From positions 1 to 64,000 of the forward strand of contig NZ_JOMI01000009.1 in assembly GCF_000711235.1 (NCBI RefSeq): a stretch of DNA of 64,000 nt, read 5' to 3'. Below the pieces are notes generated by a model. That model saw only the letters and a program-made list of their open reading frames with translations, made no database searches and was not told the origin of the DNA. The position numbers and the translations under genes were made by a program. This document shows, piece by piece, positions 28,884-37,562 of the stretch. The number at the start of each line of letters is the position of its first letter. Position 1 is the stretch's first letter. Source of the DNA: Prevotella sp. 10(H) (lineage in GTDB: Bacteria > Bacteroidota > Bacteroidia > Bacteroidales > Dysgonomonadaceae).

Positions 28884-28891
28884 CAAAGGTA
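28884..28891 (-). promoter_or_regulatory. -7 box of the YycJ-like gene, probably giving a leaderless mRNA
   Basis: TACCTTTG on the minus strand (28891-28884) is an exact TAnnTTTG match. The ATG at 28877 lies 6 bases beyond the box, where transcription itself would be expected to begin. Confidence 0.6.
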
Positions 28892-28903
28892 AAGAGTATA
28901 TTC

Positions 28904-28943
28904 AAAAAAAGAGGCGTCCATAAAGTTAAAGTTATGAACACCT
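28904..28943 (-). terminator. Intrinsic terminator of phnA
   Basis: On the minus strand a 12-bp stem (28943-28932 with 28923-28912, two G-U pairs) is followed by C and seven T residues (28910-28904), 19 bases after the phnA stop. Its T-run doubles as the upstream promoter region of the YycJ-like gene. Confidence 0.85.
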
Positions 28944-28962
28944 TTTATATATTTCTTTAATA

Positions 28963-29292
28963 TTACTTTTTCAAAAAACAAGTCTTCAATACGATACTCG
29001 AACCGTCTATTTTACAATCTACTTCTGTCGGTTCTTCGGTCAATCGGATACTTTTCACTTTTGTTCCCCTTTTGATAACCATCGACGAACCTTTTACCTT
29101 GAGGTCTTTGATGACTGTTACCGCATCACCGTCTACAAGTTCTGCACCATTACTGTCGCGCGGAGTCATGTCTTCTGCTTCTGTGTTTGCTTCGCCTGTC
29201 CATTCGTGGAAACAATCGGGGCATACATATGCCGTACCATCGAAATAAGTATTTTCCATGCTGCACACCGGACAATTCGGAGTTCCTTCCAT
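28963..29292 (-). CDS. phnA: PhnA/YjdM family zinc-ribbon protein
   Basis: 109 residues. The N-terminal zinc ribbon has paired cysteines 'CPVC' (about 8-11) and 'CPDC' (about 28-31, in 'AYVCPDCFHEW'); the C-terminal domain carries the family stretch 'NGAELVDGDAVTVIKDLKVKGSS' and 'IKRGTKVKSIRL'. The family was once named for alkylphosphonate uptake, but that role is not supported for most members; function is best regarded as unknown. It has its own exact -7 box (TATCTTTG) about 30 bases upstream and its own terminator. Confidence 0.93.
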   Translation of the reverse strand: MEGTPNCPVCSMENTYFDGTAYVCPDCFHEWTGEANTEAEDMTPRDSNGAELVDGDAVTVIKDLKVKGSSMVIKRGTKVKSIRLTEEPTEVDCKIDGSSIVLKTCFLKK

Positions 29293-29320
29293 TTCTGTTA
29301 ATTTTTTATTGTTAGAAATG

Positions 29321-29328
29321 CAAAGATA
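29321..29328 (-). promoter_or_regulatory. -7 box of phnA
   Basis: TATCTTTG on the minus strand (29328-29321), exact consensus, 28 bases before the ATG at 29292. Confidence 0.65.
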
Positions 29329-29368
29329 AGGCTTTCGGATACACGAGCCAAAACCGGAAACAATATGC

Positions 29369-32300
29369 CTATTTTTTCCGCTGGTCGTTTATAGCCGGTT
29401 GCTTATTCACATTTGCCTGTGTTGAATCAGACGGTTGTACAGGAACTGTCTGTTGCGGAGCCGGATTTATTTCCGGTTGCGCAGGTTGCGGCTGATCTCC
29501 GTTCTGGTTTCTCCTTTGGTTCCTGTTACTTTGTTGCCCGTTTGTCTGTATAGAATCGGAAGCCTGATTCTGGTTTCTTCTGAAACGCCTAGGTCTGAAC
29601 GACTGGAACAATCGTTTTAAGGTAGCAGCTTCCTTACTATATACGATACCTACACCCTGAGTAGTAGGCGCCTGACGGTAATATTTATCATTGGTATGGC
29701 TATATGCCTTCAATGTCCACACAGAATTTAACTGGTATTCTAGATCAAAATCACCGATGAAAGCATTATCATTCGTTGCCGACTGGTCGGTACGGTATCC
29801 CAGATTTGTCCTGAAAGTAAGTTTGTCATCCAGGAACTTACGGGAAACATTTACGCCCAGATCCAGATCGTTGAATGTACCGTCATTCGATTCTACACTT
29901 GCACCTATCTGCCATTTATCGCCCAATATATTTCCTACCATCATGTTAAGCACGGAAGACATGGCACTGGCAGCAATATTTGTCCACAAGCCGTCACCGA
30001 AATTGACACCGCTGCTACCCGAACTCGAATAGAACGAACCTACGGCAACAAGATAGGCAAACTGCCTGATCTTTTGTTCGTCGGTACTGATATAACTGTT
30101 TACCCTTTGCTGCAGGTCTTCGTTGGCATCGGGCAAACTGATATCGTAAGTCAGTTCCATCTTATCCATGTTTCCTGTTATACCCAGCACACAATCCACC
30201 TGTACTTTGGACGAAATATCCCCCATACCGAAGCTACTGTCAAGAGTTTTCAAGTCGGCTTTCACCCTTCTGAAAGCAGTGATATCGAACTGGGTCTTCA
30301 TCGGGTCTCCTATGAAATTGAGCTTACTACCTTCCCGGATAGTAAAGTTCAGCCGTTTTACATTTTGCAGATTCAGCCTCACATTGCCCTCATTAAGGGT
30401 ATAATTACCATATGCCCCCATGTTCTCGGTAACCATATCATAGTTGAAATTGATGGTTCCCGCACCTTTTGCCTGCAATGCATCGCCCGTCTGAGGATTT
30501 ATTACTATACCGATATTCAGATCGGGTGTTACATCCAGCTTGACATTCAGTTTTATCGGCAGCGGTTCTTCTCTCGGAGCCATCTCTTTGAGCGGATTCC
30601 TTTTCTCTTCCGGAACGTTGATATACACAACACTCTTGTAATCGGAAGCCTCGGAATGCTGTGGAATAAGAATATTCAGCGTCGAATTCTTATCGTTCTT
30701 TATCTGCATATTCACATTTATGCCATTATCGCTACCATCTACCCTGACACTTCCCGAAGCATATACACGGCCATAGAATAAACTGTCTGTACGGTGTTCG
30801 GTATTCAATACCATAAGTTTATTCATCTGCATATTCAGCGCATAATGCATATCCGCAAAATTCTTATGCGTGACGGTAGCACTCACCTGCGCCGTATTTC
30901 CCTCATTATCTCTCAAAGTGAGGTTATCAAGACCGATTCTGTCGGGGCTTACCCTGATAGTATCAGATATGGTATAAGTTACGTTCGTATAATCGATACC
31001 TATCTGTGTATCGTTAAATCCGATGAAACCTCTTACCTGAGGAGCCTTCATGCTTCCCTCTACTATTAAGTTCGTACTTAAGCTTCCGTCTACTTTATTC
31101 AGCATTCCCGAAAAGAAAGGCTGCATCCATCTTAGCGGCATCTGCTGCATACGCAATTGCAGGTCGAGCGAGTCCTGATTGGTGTATATCGTTCCATCCA
31201 GATCGGCGTATGTTTGCCCTTTGTTTTGCAGTGTGGCGGCCATAGTTGCTCCACCGTACTCGTCACTCCATTGGCTTTCCAGATCGAGTGTACCTAAGGT
31301 ATCACTGAATAAGATAATATCAGATATACGGAAACCTTTAGTGTACAGTTCCGGCTGATCGAGAAGATTAGTGAGTAAGATATTCCCATCAAGTTCACCC
31401 CTGATATTCTTCACGTCGAAAGCTTCGAGCAGGTCGCCTATTTCGGCATGATCGAAATAGGCACGCAATGTATCCGTCTTTTGATCGGAAACCACTCCGT
31501 CGAATCCGAAATATTTCTTCTTATTCACTCCCAAACCCACATTATGCACTTCGGTACGCTTCCCTTCATTGATAATTTCTGCCGGAAGCAGATTCAGCGC
31601 AAGCCTGTCTACCATAATATCGGACGGGCTTACTTTCAGTGAAGAGACAAGCTCCCGGGCTTCATTACGGCTAAATTGAGCTATCGCATCGAGTGTTCCG
31701 TTTATTTTTACTTCTGTACTGTCGCCTATGACATTTACTTTTGTATGTATTATATTGTTAGCGCCATCGAGATTTAGTGCCAGCTTGTAACGCCCTTCAC
31801 TCATCAGCACACCGCTACCGGCAGTTATATTAAATGCGGAATCACGGTTGGCTATATCGATTGTGGTATTGGTCACATCCCAGCCGGAATAACGTATATG
31901 CGGAATATTTCCCTTTACTGTAATCAGATTATCGATCGTATTCACCTGCCCGTTAATTATTGCAGGCTGCATAATATCTACAGGCAGGGCAAAAATCCGG
32001 CTTACCTCTCCTGTATTTTTTGCTGTAATATTAAATGTGAAATTATTCTGTTCTTTCCTGATACGTTTTGTTTCCACAAATACCGCAGGCAAGTAGCCGT
32101 TCATCAGGTTTGTAAATTCATCGGAAAGAGTAGTAAAAGAATACTGACCCTCAATATTGGCCGTAATTATCGAAGAATTCAGTGCTATGAATTTGTCGCC
32201 GGTTTCTTTTTTACCCATTTCCAGTGTAAATTTTCCCGGCTGGAATAAGGTAGTACTATCCCGGAAACTAAGGCTGTCAATAACGACTTTTCCGGTCATA

Positions 32301-34012
32301 TTATCTATGTCAAGCCCTTTGACACTGCCGTTAAGCGCCATTGTCAGACGTGGATTTGTCCAGTCGGGATTCTTGTAGAATTTGTCTACATGTACCGTAT
32401 CCAGCCTTAGCCTTACATTGATATCCGGCACGCGTGCCTGCGACATATCGGCGGCAAGCTGTATTTTACCTATACTCCAATCGGCTTTTGCCGTCAAGCC
32501 CATTTTCGATGCATTATAAAATCCGGTGAAAGGGACATTTTTCATTGTTTCCTTTTCGTATTGCAGGGCATCGATATTTCCGCGCATGACTGCATTGAGC
32601 GACTGCTTTTCGGTCTGGGCTGCTTTTACATCTACATGCGCCGATAATAATCCTAGTCCCGAGGTGCCTCCCAAGAGCCTGCCCAGATTGAAATTATTTG
32701 TTCTCAATCCTGCCGTTACATTGAAGTTGGTAAATGTAGTATCTACTCCTCCTGTAGCAAGCATCGTAAGTGCGCCCTGACGGCACCATGCCTCGGCATC
32801 GAGTTTAAATCGGCTTAGTTGACCGGTCAGTGTACCTTTGAGGAAAATATCACCCAATTCTTTCAAAATGTCGGGAGTAACGAAAGTAGAATCGCCGACA
32901 CGTGCAAAATCGGTTATTGCATTGGTCGTAGCCTTAAATTTATCAATATTCAGATTAATATCCGAAGTACCGTAGCTTTCGTAGCTTGCCAATCCTGCAC
33001 CACCTTCAAGTATCAGGTCTTCACCGTAAGTAAGTGTGATATTCTGAACATTTACAGCGGGTAGCGTACCAGCAATGTTTGTCCTTAATACAACTTTATT
33101 CCGCAAAAATTTCAGATTGGGAAGGAAAGCGAGCAAATCGGCTGCAGATAATTCTGTATCGTCTGTACCCAGTTCAAAAGCACCGGATGCCAGATTATAT
33201 CTTGCTTTAGTCGTTATCAAATGGGAATCGGGCAATGTTAATGAAAAATCATCCACCCATAACTGCGATTTTTCAGAGAACAAATGTCCTTTCAAATCCT
33301 TGATTTCAACGCCGGATCTCTCTTTTGCAGAAAGACCGTTGAGAGCAATATCGAATTTATCAGGATTGATAGAATTCAGGTCTGCATTTCCGTTGAAATC
33401 ATATAATGATATGTGCGATGCATTGAACATTCCCGGAGTATAAGGTGCGGAAAGTACATCATAATTCAACCGCCCGTTTTTCAGATTGAGGTCTTCGATA
33501 ACGATTATCAGGGAACCGCCGGTAGTATCCACAGCAGCACTATCGGTACTCGCAAAAGCATCGACAATAAACTGGAAATTAAAATCACTTATACTATCCT
33601 TTTGATTTACATTTATAAGGAAATCTTCGAGATCGACGCTTGTTATCTGAACCGTACTGCTTTTTATAAGTTTCAACGGATTAATCGAAACATCGAGCGA
33701 TTTCGCATAAAGCAGCGTATCCTTCGCCTGATCTTCTACATAGATTCCTTTCAGCTTTACATTATTAAAAAGACTGAGACGGATTTCGTCAATCGACACT
33801 TCGGTATGCATAGCCGTTTTCAATTTGTCCACGGCAAAATTGGCAACCTTTTGTTGTATGTAGGGAATAGATAGTAACACGTATAGTAGAACGTTCAGTC
33901 CGATCAAGGACAGAACAATGTACATAATTATTTTGAAAAACTTTTTCAGCAAGCTTTTCTTTTTCACAGGAGTTTCTTCCGGAGTAGTTTTGGTGTTTTC
34001 AGCCTCAGCCAT
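29369..34012 (-). CDS. tamB: TamB-like translocation and assembly module protein
   Basis: 1547 residues. A single N-terminal membrane helix (about 26-50, 'IIMYIVLSLIGLNVLLYVLLSI') anchors a very long periplasmic region of repeated beta-strand units, as in AsmA/TamB bridge proteins; 'AVDKLKTAMHTEVSIDEIRLSLFNNVKLKGIYVED' is the typical start. The C-terminal TamB domain (DUF490) covers about 1050-1480, with 'GNYTLNEGNVRLNL' and 'FDITAFRRVKADL'. The tail is low-complexity, rich in Gln, Pro and Asn. Such proteins span the periplasm and are thought to carry phospholipids or help outer-membrane protein assembly. It follows the ArsC-like gene by 9 bases. Confidence 0.93.
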   Translation of the reverse strand: MAEAENTKTTPEETPVKKKSLLKKFFKIIMYIVLSLIGLNVLLYVLLSIPYIQQKVANFAVDKLKTAMHTEVSIDEIRLSLFNNVKLKGIYVEDQAKDTLLYAKSLDVSINPLKLIKSSTVQITSVDLEDFLINVNQKDSISDFNFQFIVDAFASTDSAAVDTTGGSLIIVIEDLNLKNGRLNYDVLSAPYTPGMFNASHISLYDFNGNADLNSINPDKFDIALNGLSAKERSGVEIKDLKGHLFSEKSQLWVDDFSLTLPDSHLITTKARYNLASGAFELGTDDTELSAADLLAFLPNLKFLRNKVVLRTNIAGTLPAVNVQNITLTYGEDLILEGGAGLASYESYGTSDINLNIDKFKATTNAITDFARVGDSTFVTPDILKELGDIFLKGTLTGQLSRFKLDAEAWCRQGALTMLATGGVDTTFTNFNVTAGLRTNNFNLGRLLGGTSGLGLLSAHVDVKAAQTEKQSLNAVMRGNIDALQYEKETMKNVPFTGFYNASKMGLTAKADWSIGKIQLAADMSQARVPDINVRLRLDTVHVDKFYKNPDWTNPRLTMALNGSVKGLDIDNMTGKVVIDSLSFRDSTTLFQPGKFTLEMGKKETGDKFIALNSSIITANIEGQYSFTTLSDEFTNLMNGYLPAVFVETKRIRKEQNNFTFNITAKNTGEVSRIFALPVDIMQPAIINGQVNTIDNLITVKGNIPHIRYSGWDVTNTTIDIANRDSAFNITAGSGVLMSEGRYKLALNLDGANNIIHTKVNVIGDSTEVKINGTLDAIAQFSRNEARELVSSLKVSPSDIMVDRLALNLLPAEIINEGKRTEVHNVGLGVNKKKYFGFDGVVSDQKTDTLRAYFDHAEIGDLLEAFDVKNIRGELDGNILLTNLLDQPELYTKGFRISDIILFSDTLGTLDLESQWSDEYGGATMAATLQNKGQTYADLDGTIYTNQDSLDLQLRMQQMPLRWMQPFFSGMLNKVDGSLSTNLIVEGSMKAPQVRGFIGFNDTQIGIDYTNVTYTISDTIRVSPDRIGLDNLTLRDNEGNTAQVSATVTHKNFADMHYALNMQMNKLMVLNTEHRTDSLFYGRVYASGSVRVDGSDNGINVNMQIKNDKNSTLNILIPQHSEASDYKSVVYINVPEEKRNPLKEMAPREEPLPIKLNVKLDVTPDLNIGIVINPQTGDALQAKGAGTINFNYDMVTENMGAYGNYTLNEGNVRLNLQNVKRLNFTIREGSKLNFIGDPMKTQFDITAFRRVKADLKTLDSSFGMGDISSKVQVDCVLGITGNMDKMELTYDISLPDANEDLQQRVNSYISTDEQKIRQFAYLVAVGSFYSSSGSSGVNFGDGLWTNIAASAMSSVLNMMVGNILGDKWQIGASVESNDGTFNDLDLGVNVSRKFLDDKLTFRTNLGYRTDQSATNDNAFIGDFDLEYQLNSVWTLKAYSHTNDKYYRQAPTTQGVGIVYSKEAATLKRLFQSFRPRRFRRNQNQASDSIQTNGQQSNRNQRRNQNGDQPQPAQPEINPAPQQTVPVQPSDSTQANVNKQPAINDQRKK

Positions 34013-34021
34013 AAAAAGTAT

Positions 34022-34381
34022 TTATTTCAGTTTGTCGGCCCACTCTTCTTCGTTAAATCCTACAAGGACTAAATCGCCGGTAATAACAAGCGGACGTTTC
34101 ACAACCATTCCGTTTGACGCAAGTATGTCTATGAGTTCGTTTTCCGATGCAGTTTTAACCTTATCCTTCAAGTTCTGTTCTTTATAAATCCTTCCCGATG
34201 TATTGAAAAACCGCGATACGGGAAGCCCGCTCTTCTTTATCCATGCAGCAAGTTCCTTTCTAGTCGGATTATCAGTGGTGATATCACGACTTTCTACTTC
34301 TATATTATTATGCTTCAACCATTTGGATACATTACGACATGTACTGCATTTGGGATATTGAAGAAACAATTTTGTGCTCAT
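34022..34381 (-). CDS. ArsC/Spx-family thioredoxin-fold protein
   Basis: 119 residues. 'YPKCSTCRNVSKWLKHN' (CxxC at about residues 12-15) is the redox-active N-terminus of the ArsC/Spx/YffB family; 'LPVSRFFNTSGRIYKE' and 'KRPLVI' near the C-terminus are the family Arg motifs. Family members include glutaredoxin-dependent arsenate reductases and the regulator Spx; no arsenic genes are nearby, so arsenate reduction should not be assumed. It is first of a unit with tamB and has an exact -7 box 33 bases upstream, divergent from the yicC promoter. Confidence 0.9.
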   Translation of the reverse strand: MSTKLFLQYPKCSTCRNVSKWLKHNNIEVESRDITTDNPTRKELAAWIKKSGLPVSRFFNTSGRIYKEQNLKDKVKTASENELIDILASNGMVVKRPLVITGDLVLVGFNEEEWADKLK

Positions 34382-34413
34382 ATAATAGTCTGTTTTATAT
34401 CTTCGATTAGTTG

Positions 34414-34421
34414 CAAAAATA
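34414..34421 (-). promoter_or_regulatory. -7 box of the ArsC-like/tamB unit
   Basis: TATTTTTG on the minus strand (34421-34414), exact consensus, giving a leader of about 26 bases before the ATG at 34381. Confidence 0.6.
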
Positions 34422-34495
34422 ATTATTTACTATTGATTAACGCTGTTCGGGTGTTTAAAGTTCGTTTTTTTTGACCGGAACGCGTAATATTTGTG

Positions 34496-34503
34496 TATTT
34501 TTG
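34496..34503 (+). promoter_or_regulatory. -7 box of the yicC-gmk-nadD run
   Basis: TATTTTTG at 34496-34503, with TTTG at 34470-34473 as a -33 element 22 bases upstream. The box is 23 bases before the yicC ATG. Confidence 0.65.
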
Positions 34504-34526
34504 TTGCTGAATCTAAAAATTGCAGC

Positions 34527-35399
34527 ATGATACAATCAATGACAGGCTTTGGTAAAGCCTCGACCGAACTTGAGAAAAGAAAGGTTACTGTAGAAATAAA
34601 ATCCCTTAACAGCAAACAACTAGACCTCTCGGTACGTATGCCGAACCTCTACAAAGAGCACGAAATGGAAGTACGCAACATGCTTTCCCGTGAACTGGAA
34701 CGGGGAAAAGTGGACTTTCTTATTTATGTGGAAAATATAGGAAATGAAACGGTTTCACAGATCAACCATAACCTGCTCGAAGGATATTATAACCAGATAA
34801 AGGAATCTGCCCGTAAATTGGGTGTGGATACTCCGTCCGATTGGTTTGCAACGCTACTGCGCCTGCCAGATGTACTGAAATACGAATCTCAGGAAGTAGA
34901 CGAAGCCGAATGGAATGCCGTATCGAAAACAATCAATGAAGCAAAGAAACAATTACTTGATTTCCGCAGACAGGAAGGATTTATGCTTCAAAAATTATTC
35001 GAAGATAAGATAGCAAATATTTCTTCTCTTCTTTCCGAAATAGAACAGTATGAAGTCGAACGTGTAGAGAAAGTTAAAATCCGTATTACGGAAGCACTTC
35101 AGAAAATTGAGGATTTCGATTACGATAAAAACCGCTTCGAACAGGAAATGATATATTATATAGAAAAGCTCGATATAAATGAAGAAAAATCACGCCTGAC
35201 CAATCACCTGAGTTATTTCCTGCAAACGATGAAGGCAGGTTCGGGGCAAGGGAAAAAGCTCGGTTTTATCTCTCAGGAAATGGGACGCGAAATAAATACA
35301 ATGGGCTCGAAATCGAACCATGCCGAAATGCAACAGATAGTTGTACGCATGAAAGACGAACTGGAGCAAATCAAAGAACAGGTTTTAAACGTATTATAA
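34527..35399 (+). CDS. YicC-family endoribonuclease
   Basis: 290 residues from the ATG at 34527; a longer in-frame reading would start inside the promoter. 'MIQSMTGFGKAS' is the invariant start of the family, and the C-terminus 'QEMGREINTMGSKSNHAEMQQIVVRMKDELEQIKEQVLNVL' is the DUF1732 hallmark. YicC proteins are metal-dependent endoribonucleases or RNase adaptors acting on RNA in the cytoplasm. Location just before gmk is conserved across many bacteria. It is the first gene of a long rightward run. Confidence 0.95.
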   Translation: MIQSMTGFGKASTELEKRKVTVEIKSLNSKQLDLSVRMPNLYKEHEMEVRNMLSRELERGKVDFLIYVENIGNETVSQINHNLLEGYYNQIKESARKLGVDTPSDWFATLLRLPDVLKYESQEVDEAEWNAVSKTINEAKKQLLDFRRQEGFMLQKLFEDKIANISSLLSEIEQYEVERVEKVKIRITEALQKIEDFDYDKNRFEQEMIYYIEKLDINEEKSRLTNHLSYFLQTMKAGSGQGKKLGFISQEMGREINTMGSKSNHAEMQQIVVRMKDELEQIKEQVLNVL

Positions 35400-35414
35400 A
35401 GAATTACCGTTAAA

Positions 35415-35978
35415 ATGGGGAAATTAATTATATTCTCGGCTCCATCCGGTGCAGGTAAATCCACCATCGTTAATTACCTGCTTTCTCAAAACCTGAATCT
35501 GCGCTTCTCCATATCTGCCACCAGCCGCCTGCCCCGCGGAATGGAACGACACGGCGTAGAATATTATTTTCACAGTCCGGAAGAGTTCCGGCAGAAAATT
35601 GCAGCAGGAGAATTCCTTGAATACGAAGAGGTATATAAAGATAAATTTTACGGCACATTGAAATCGGAAGTTCAGCGAATTCTCGACGAAGGCGGAAATG
35701 TTGTTTTCGATGTAGATGTAGTAGGCGGATGCAATATAAAGAAATATTATGGCGACAAAGCCTTATCTATCTTTGTCGAGCCCCCTTCCATCGAAGAACT
35801 GAGGTGCCGGCTTGAAAAAAGAGGAACGGATTCGCCGGAAATTATCGAGGCGCGTGTGGCAAAAGCCGAATATGAAATGACATTTGCACCGCAGTTCGAT
35901 ATCGTTATCAAAAATGATAATCTGGAAGAAGCAAAAGCAAAAGCATTGAAAGTGGTAACAGATTTTCTTGCAAAATGA
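35415..35978 (+). CDS. gmk: Guanylate kinase
   Basis: 187 residues, cytoplasmic. P-loop 'SAPSGAGKST' at about residues 8-17; GMP-binding region 'SISATSRLPRGMERHGVEYYFHSPEEF' with the conserved Arg and Tyr residues; lid region 'RLEKRGTDSPEIIEARVAKAEYEM'. It phosphorylates GMP to GDP with ATP. The start is 15 bases after the yicC stop, and its stop overlaps the nadD ATG by 4 bases (ATGA), so translation is coupled. Confidence 0.97.
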   Translation: MGKLIIFSAPSGAGKSTIVNYLLSQNLNLRFSISATSRLPRGMERHGVEYYFHSPEEFRQKIAAGEFLEYEEVYKDKFYGTLKSEVQRILDEGGNVVFDVDVVGGCNIKKYYGDKALSIFVEPPSIEELRCRLEKRGTDSPEIIEARVAKAEYEMTFAPQFDIVIKNDNLEEAKAKALKVVTDFLAK

Positions 35979-36550
35979 ATATAGGAATTTTTTCAGGTTC
36001 TTTCGACCCTGTTCATATCGGTCATGTGATTCTGGCAAACTATATTGCAGAATTTACGGAAATAGAGGAAGTCTGGTTTCTGGTTAGTCCGTGCAACCCG
36101 TTGAAAGCGGGAAGCAACCTTTCGGATGAGCATATTCGTTATGAAATGGTAAAACTGGCGCTTGAAAAATATACCAAACTTAAAGCCTCGGACTTCGAAT
36201 TTCATCTGCCTAAACCATCTTATACTATCAATACATTTGATGCATTGCAGGAAAAGTATCCGAAGCATAATTTCACGCTCATTATAGGAAGCGACAACTG
36301 GACTACTTTCGAAAACTGGCGTGAATACGATAAAATCCTAGATAACTACAAGCTGAAAGTTTACCCACGACTAGGCCATCGCATTACCATTCCCAATAAA
36401 GTGAGAAACCGTGTAGAAGCGTTAGATTCGCCAATTATCGAGATTTCATCGACATTTATACGGGAACATATTGCAGAAGGAAAAGATATCCGTGCATTCC
36501 TGCCGGACGATGTATACGATTATATTTTACAGAAAGGAATATATAAATAG
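35975..36550 (+). CDS. nadD: Nicotinate-nucleotide adenylyltransferase
   Basis: 191 residues. 'GIFSGSFDPVHIGHVILANY' with the HxGH nucleotidyl-transfer motif is at about residues 3-22, and 'ISSTFIREHIAEGKDI' is the C-terminal ISSTxIR motif. It makes deamido-NAD from nicotinate mononucleotide and ATP. It is coupled to gmk by an ATGA overlap and followed after 7 bases by an acyltransferase gene unrelated in function. Confidence 0.96.
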   Translation: MNIGIFSGSFDPVHIGHVILANYIAEFTEIEEVWFLVSPCNPLKAGSNLSDEHIRYEMVKLALEKYTKLKASDFEFHLPKPSYTINTFDALQEKYPKHNFTLIIGSDNWTTFENWREYDKILDNYKLKVYPRLGHRITIPNKVRNRVEALDSPIIEISSTFIREHIAEGKDIRAFLPDDVYDYILQKGIYK

Positions 36551-36557
36551 GGTGCTT

Positions 36558-37562
36558 ATGGCAGAAAGAGATCCCTTTTTCGATTCATTGAAGTTTGTGC
36601 TCATTTTATTTGTCGTATTTGGGCATACAATGGAGTATCATATTCATTTTTCGACTTATCATATAGAATCTGCGGCCTACACTTTTATGTATACATTTAA
36701 CATGCCCTTGTTCGTATTTGTATCTGGCTATTTTTCAAAAAATGTAACATGGAGTAGATATAAACCAAAATTCTGGGGATTAGTAATGTCATATATCGTT
36801 TTTCAAACTATACTTTTTATTCCTTATATAGTTAACGGTACATTTTCTCTGCGATATTACCTTTTCTACCCTCAAAAAGTAATGTGGTATATTCCAGCTT
36901 TACTGGTATGGCGTTTTACATTCTGCTTCATCCCGAAATTAAAACTGAGTTTTCCTGTAATATTTATTATTTCCTTGATTTTATCGCTACTCATAGGATA
37001 TCAATATCATCCGAGTCCGCTTTTCTATGCACCTTCTAAAATATTGGTATTTTTGCCTTATTTCATTTTGGGTTATTACTGTCCGAAAAAGAGTATAGAA
37101 AAAATAAGGAAGATGGATAAAGAATTTTCGGTAGCTATTATAGTTGTTATCATAGGCTTAATATATACTACAATGCCATCTCAGCAAGCGATTTCTTTTT
37201 ATGGCACTATTCCATACACCCAATTATTCCCCGGAGAAGAAACGTTAGGACTTGTATGCCGTTTATCAACTTATATAATTTCCATAATAGTATCCTGTGC
37301 CATAATTTCTCTAGTTACTACTAAACTTGCCAAATGGGGTGATAGAACGCTGGATATTTACCTGCTGCATGCGCCTTTGGTCTATCTGGTGTATGTAAAA
37401 CTGATTGAAACCTATCATTGGAATACGAACATTTTTATCGATTTCATCGTTTTTCTCATTATCATCTTTATTTGCTTATTTTTATCGAAGCAAAAAATCA
37501 TACAGTATCTGATAAATCCAATAACAATATTTCAAAAGAATAAATCGACAATAAAATCATGA
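36558..37562 (+). CDS. Acyltransferase family 3 membrane protein
   Basis: 334 residues from the ATG at 36558, immediately before the domain start 'FFDSLKFVLILFVVFGHTMEY'; a longer in-frame reading would overlap nadD and is less likely. The His in 'VFGHT' is the family catalytic residue. About ten membrane helices follow. Such integral membrane enzymes O-acetylate or otherwise acylate sugars and lipids, often exported polysaccharides. The gene is more AT-rich than its neighbours, and its insertion between nadD and a peptidase may be recent. The stop overlaps the next ATG by 4 bases (ATGA). Confidence 0.88.
   Translation: MAERDPFFDSLKFVLILFVVFGHTMEYHIHFSTYHIESAAYTFMYTFNMPLFVFVSGYFSKNVTWSRYKPKFWGLVMSYIVFQTILFIPYIVNGTFSLRYYLFYPQKVMWYIPALLVWRFTFCFIPKLKLSFPVIFIISLILSLLIGYQYHPSPLFYAPSKILVFLPYFILGYYCPKKSIEKIRKMDKEFSVAIIVVIIGLIYTTMPSQQAISFYGTIPYTQLFPGEETLGLVCRLSTYIISIIVSCAIISLVTTKLAKWGDRTLDIYLLHAPLVYLVYVKLIETYHWNTNIFIDFIVFLIIIFICLFLSKQKIIQYLINPITIFQKNKSTIKS

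Noticed and set aside
30074-30781. Plus-strand open frame of 235 codons within tamB
   Set aside because: Antisense to the TamB domain, no domain seen and no promoter or ribosome site.
34022-34381. Arsenic resistance gene
   Set aside because: Family membership includes many non-arsenate proteins, and there is no arsenite pump or ArsR nearby.
36471-36557. Extended N-terminus of the acyltransferase overlapping nadD
   Set aside because: The extra 29 residues have no family similarity; the domain starts right after the ATG at 36558, which leaves a normal 7-base gap to nadD.
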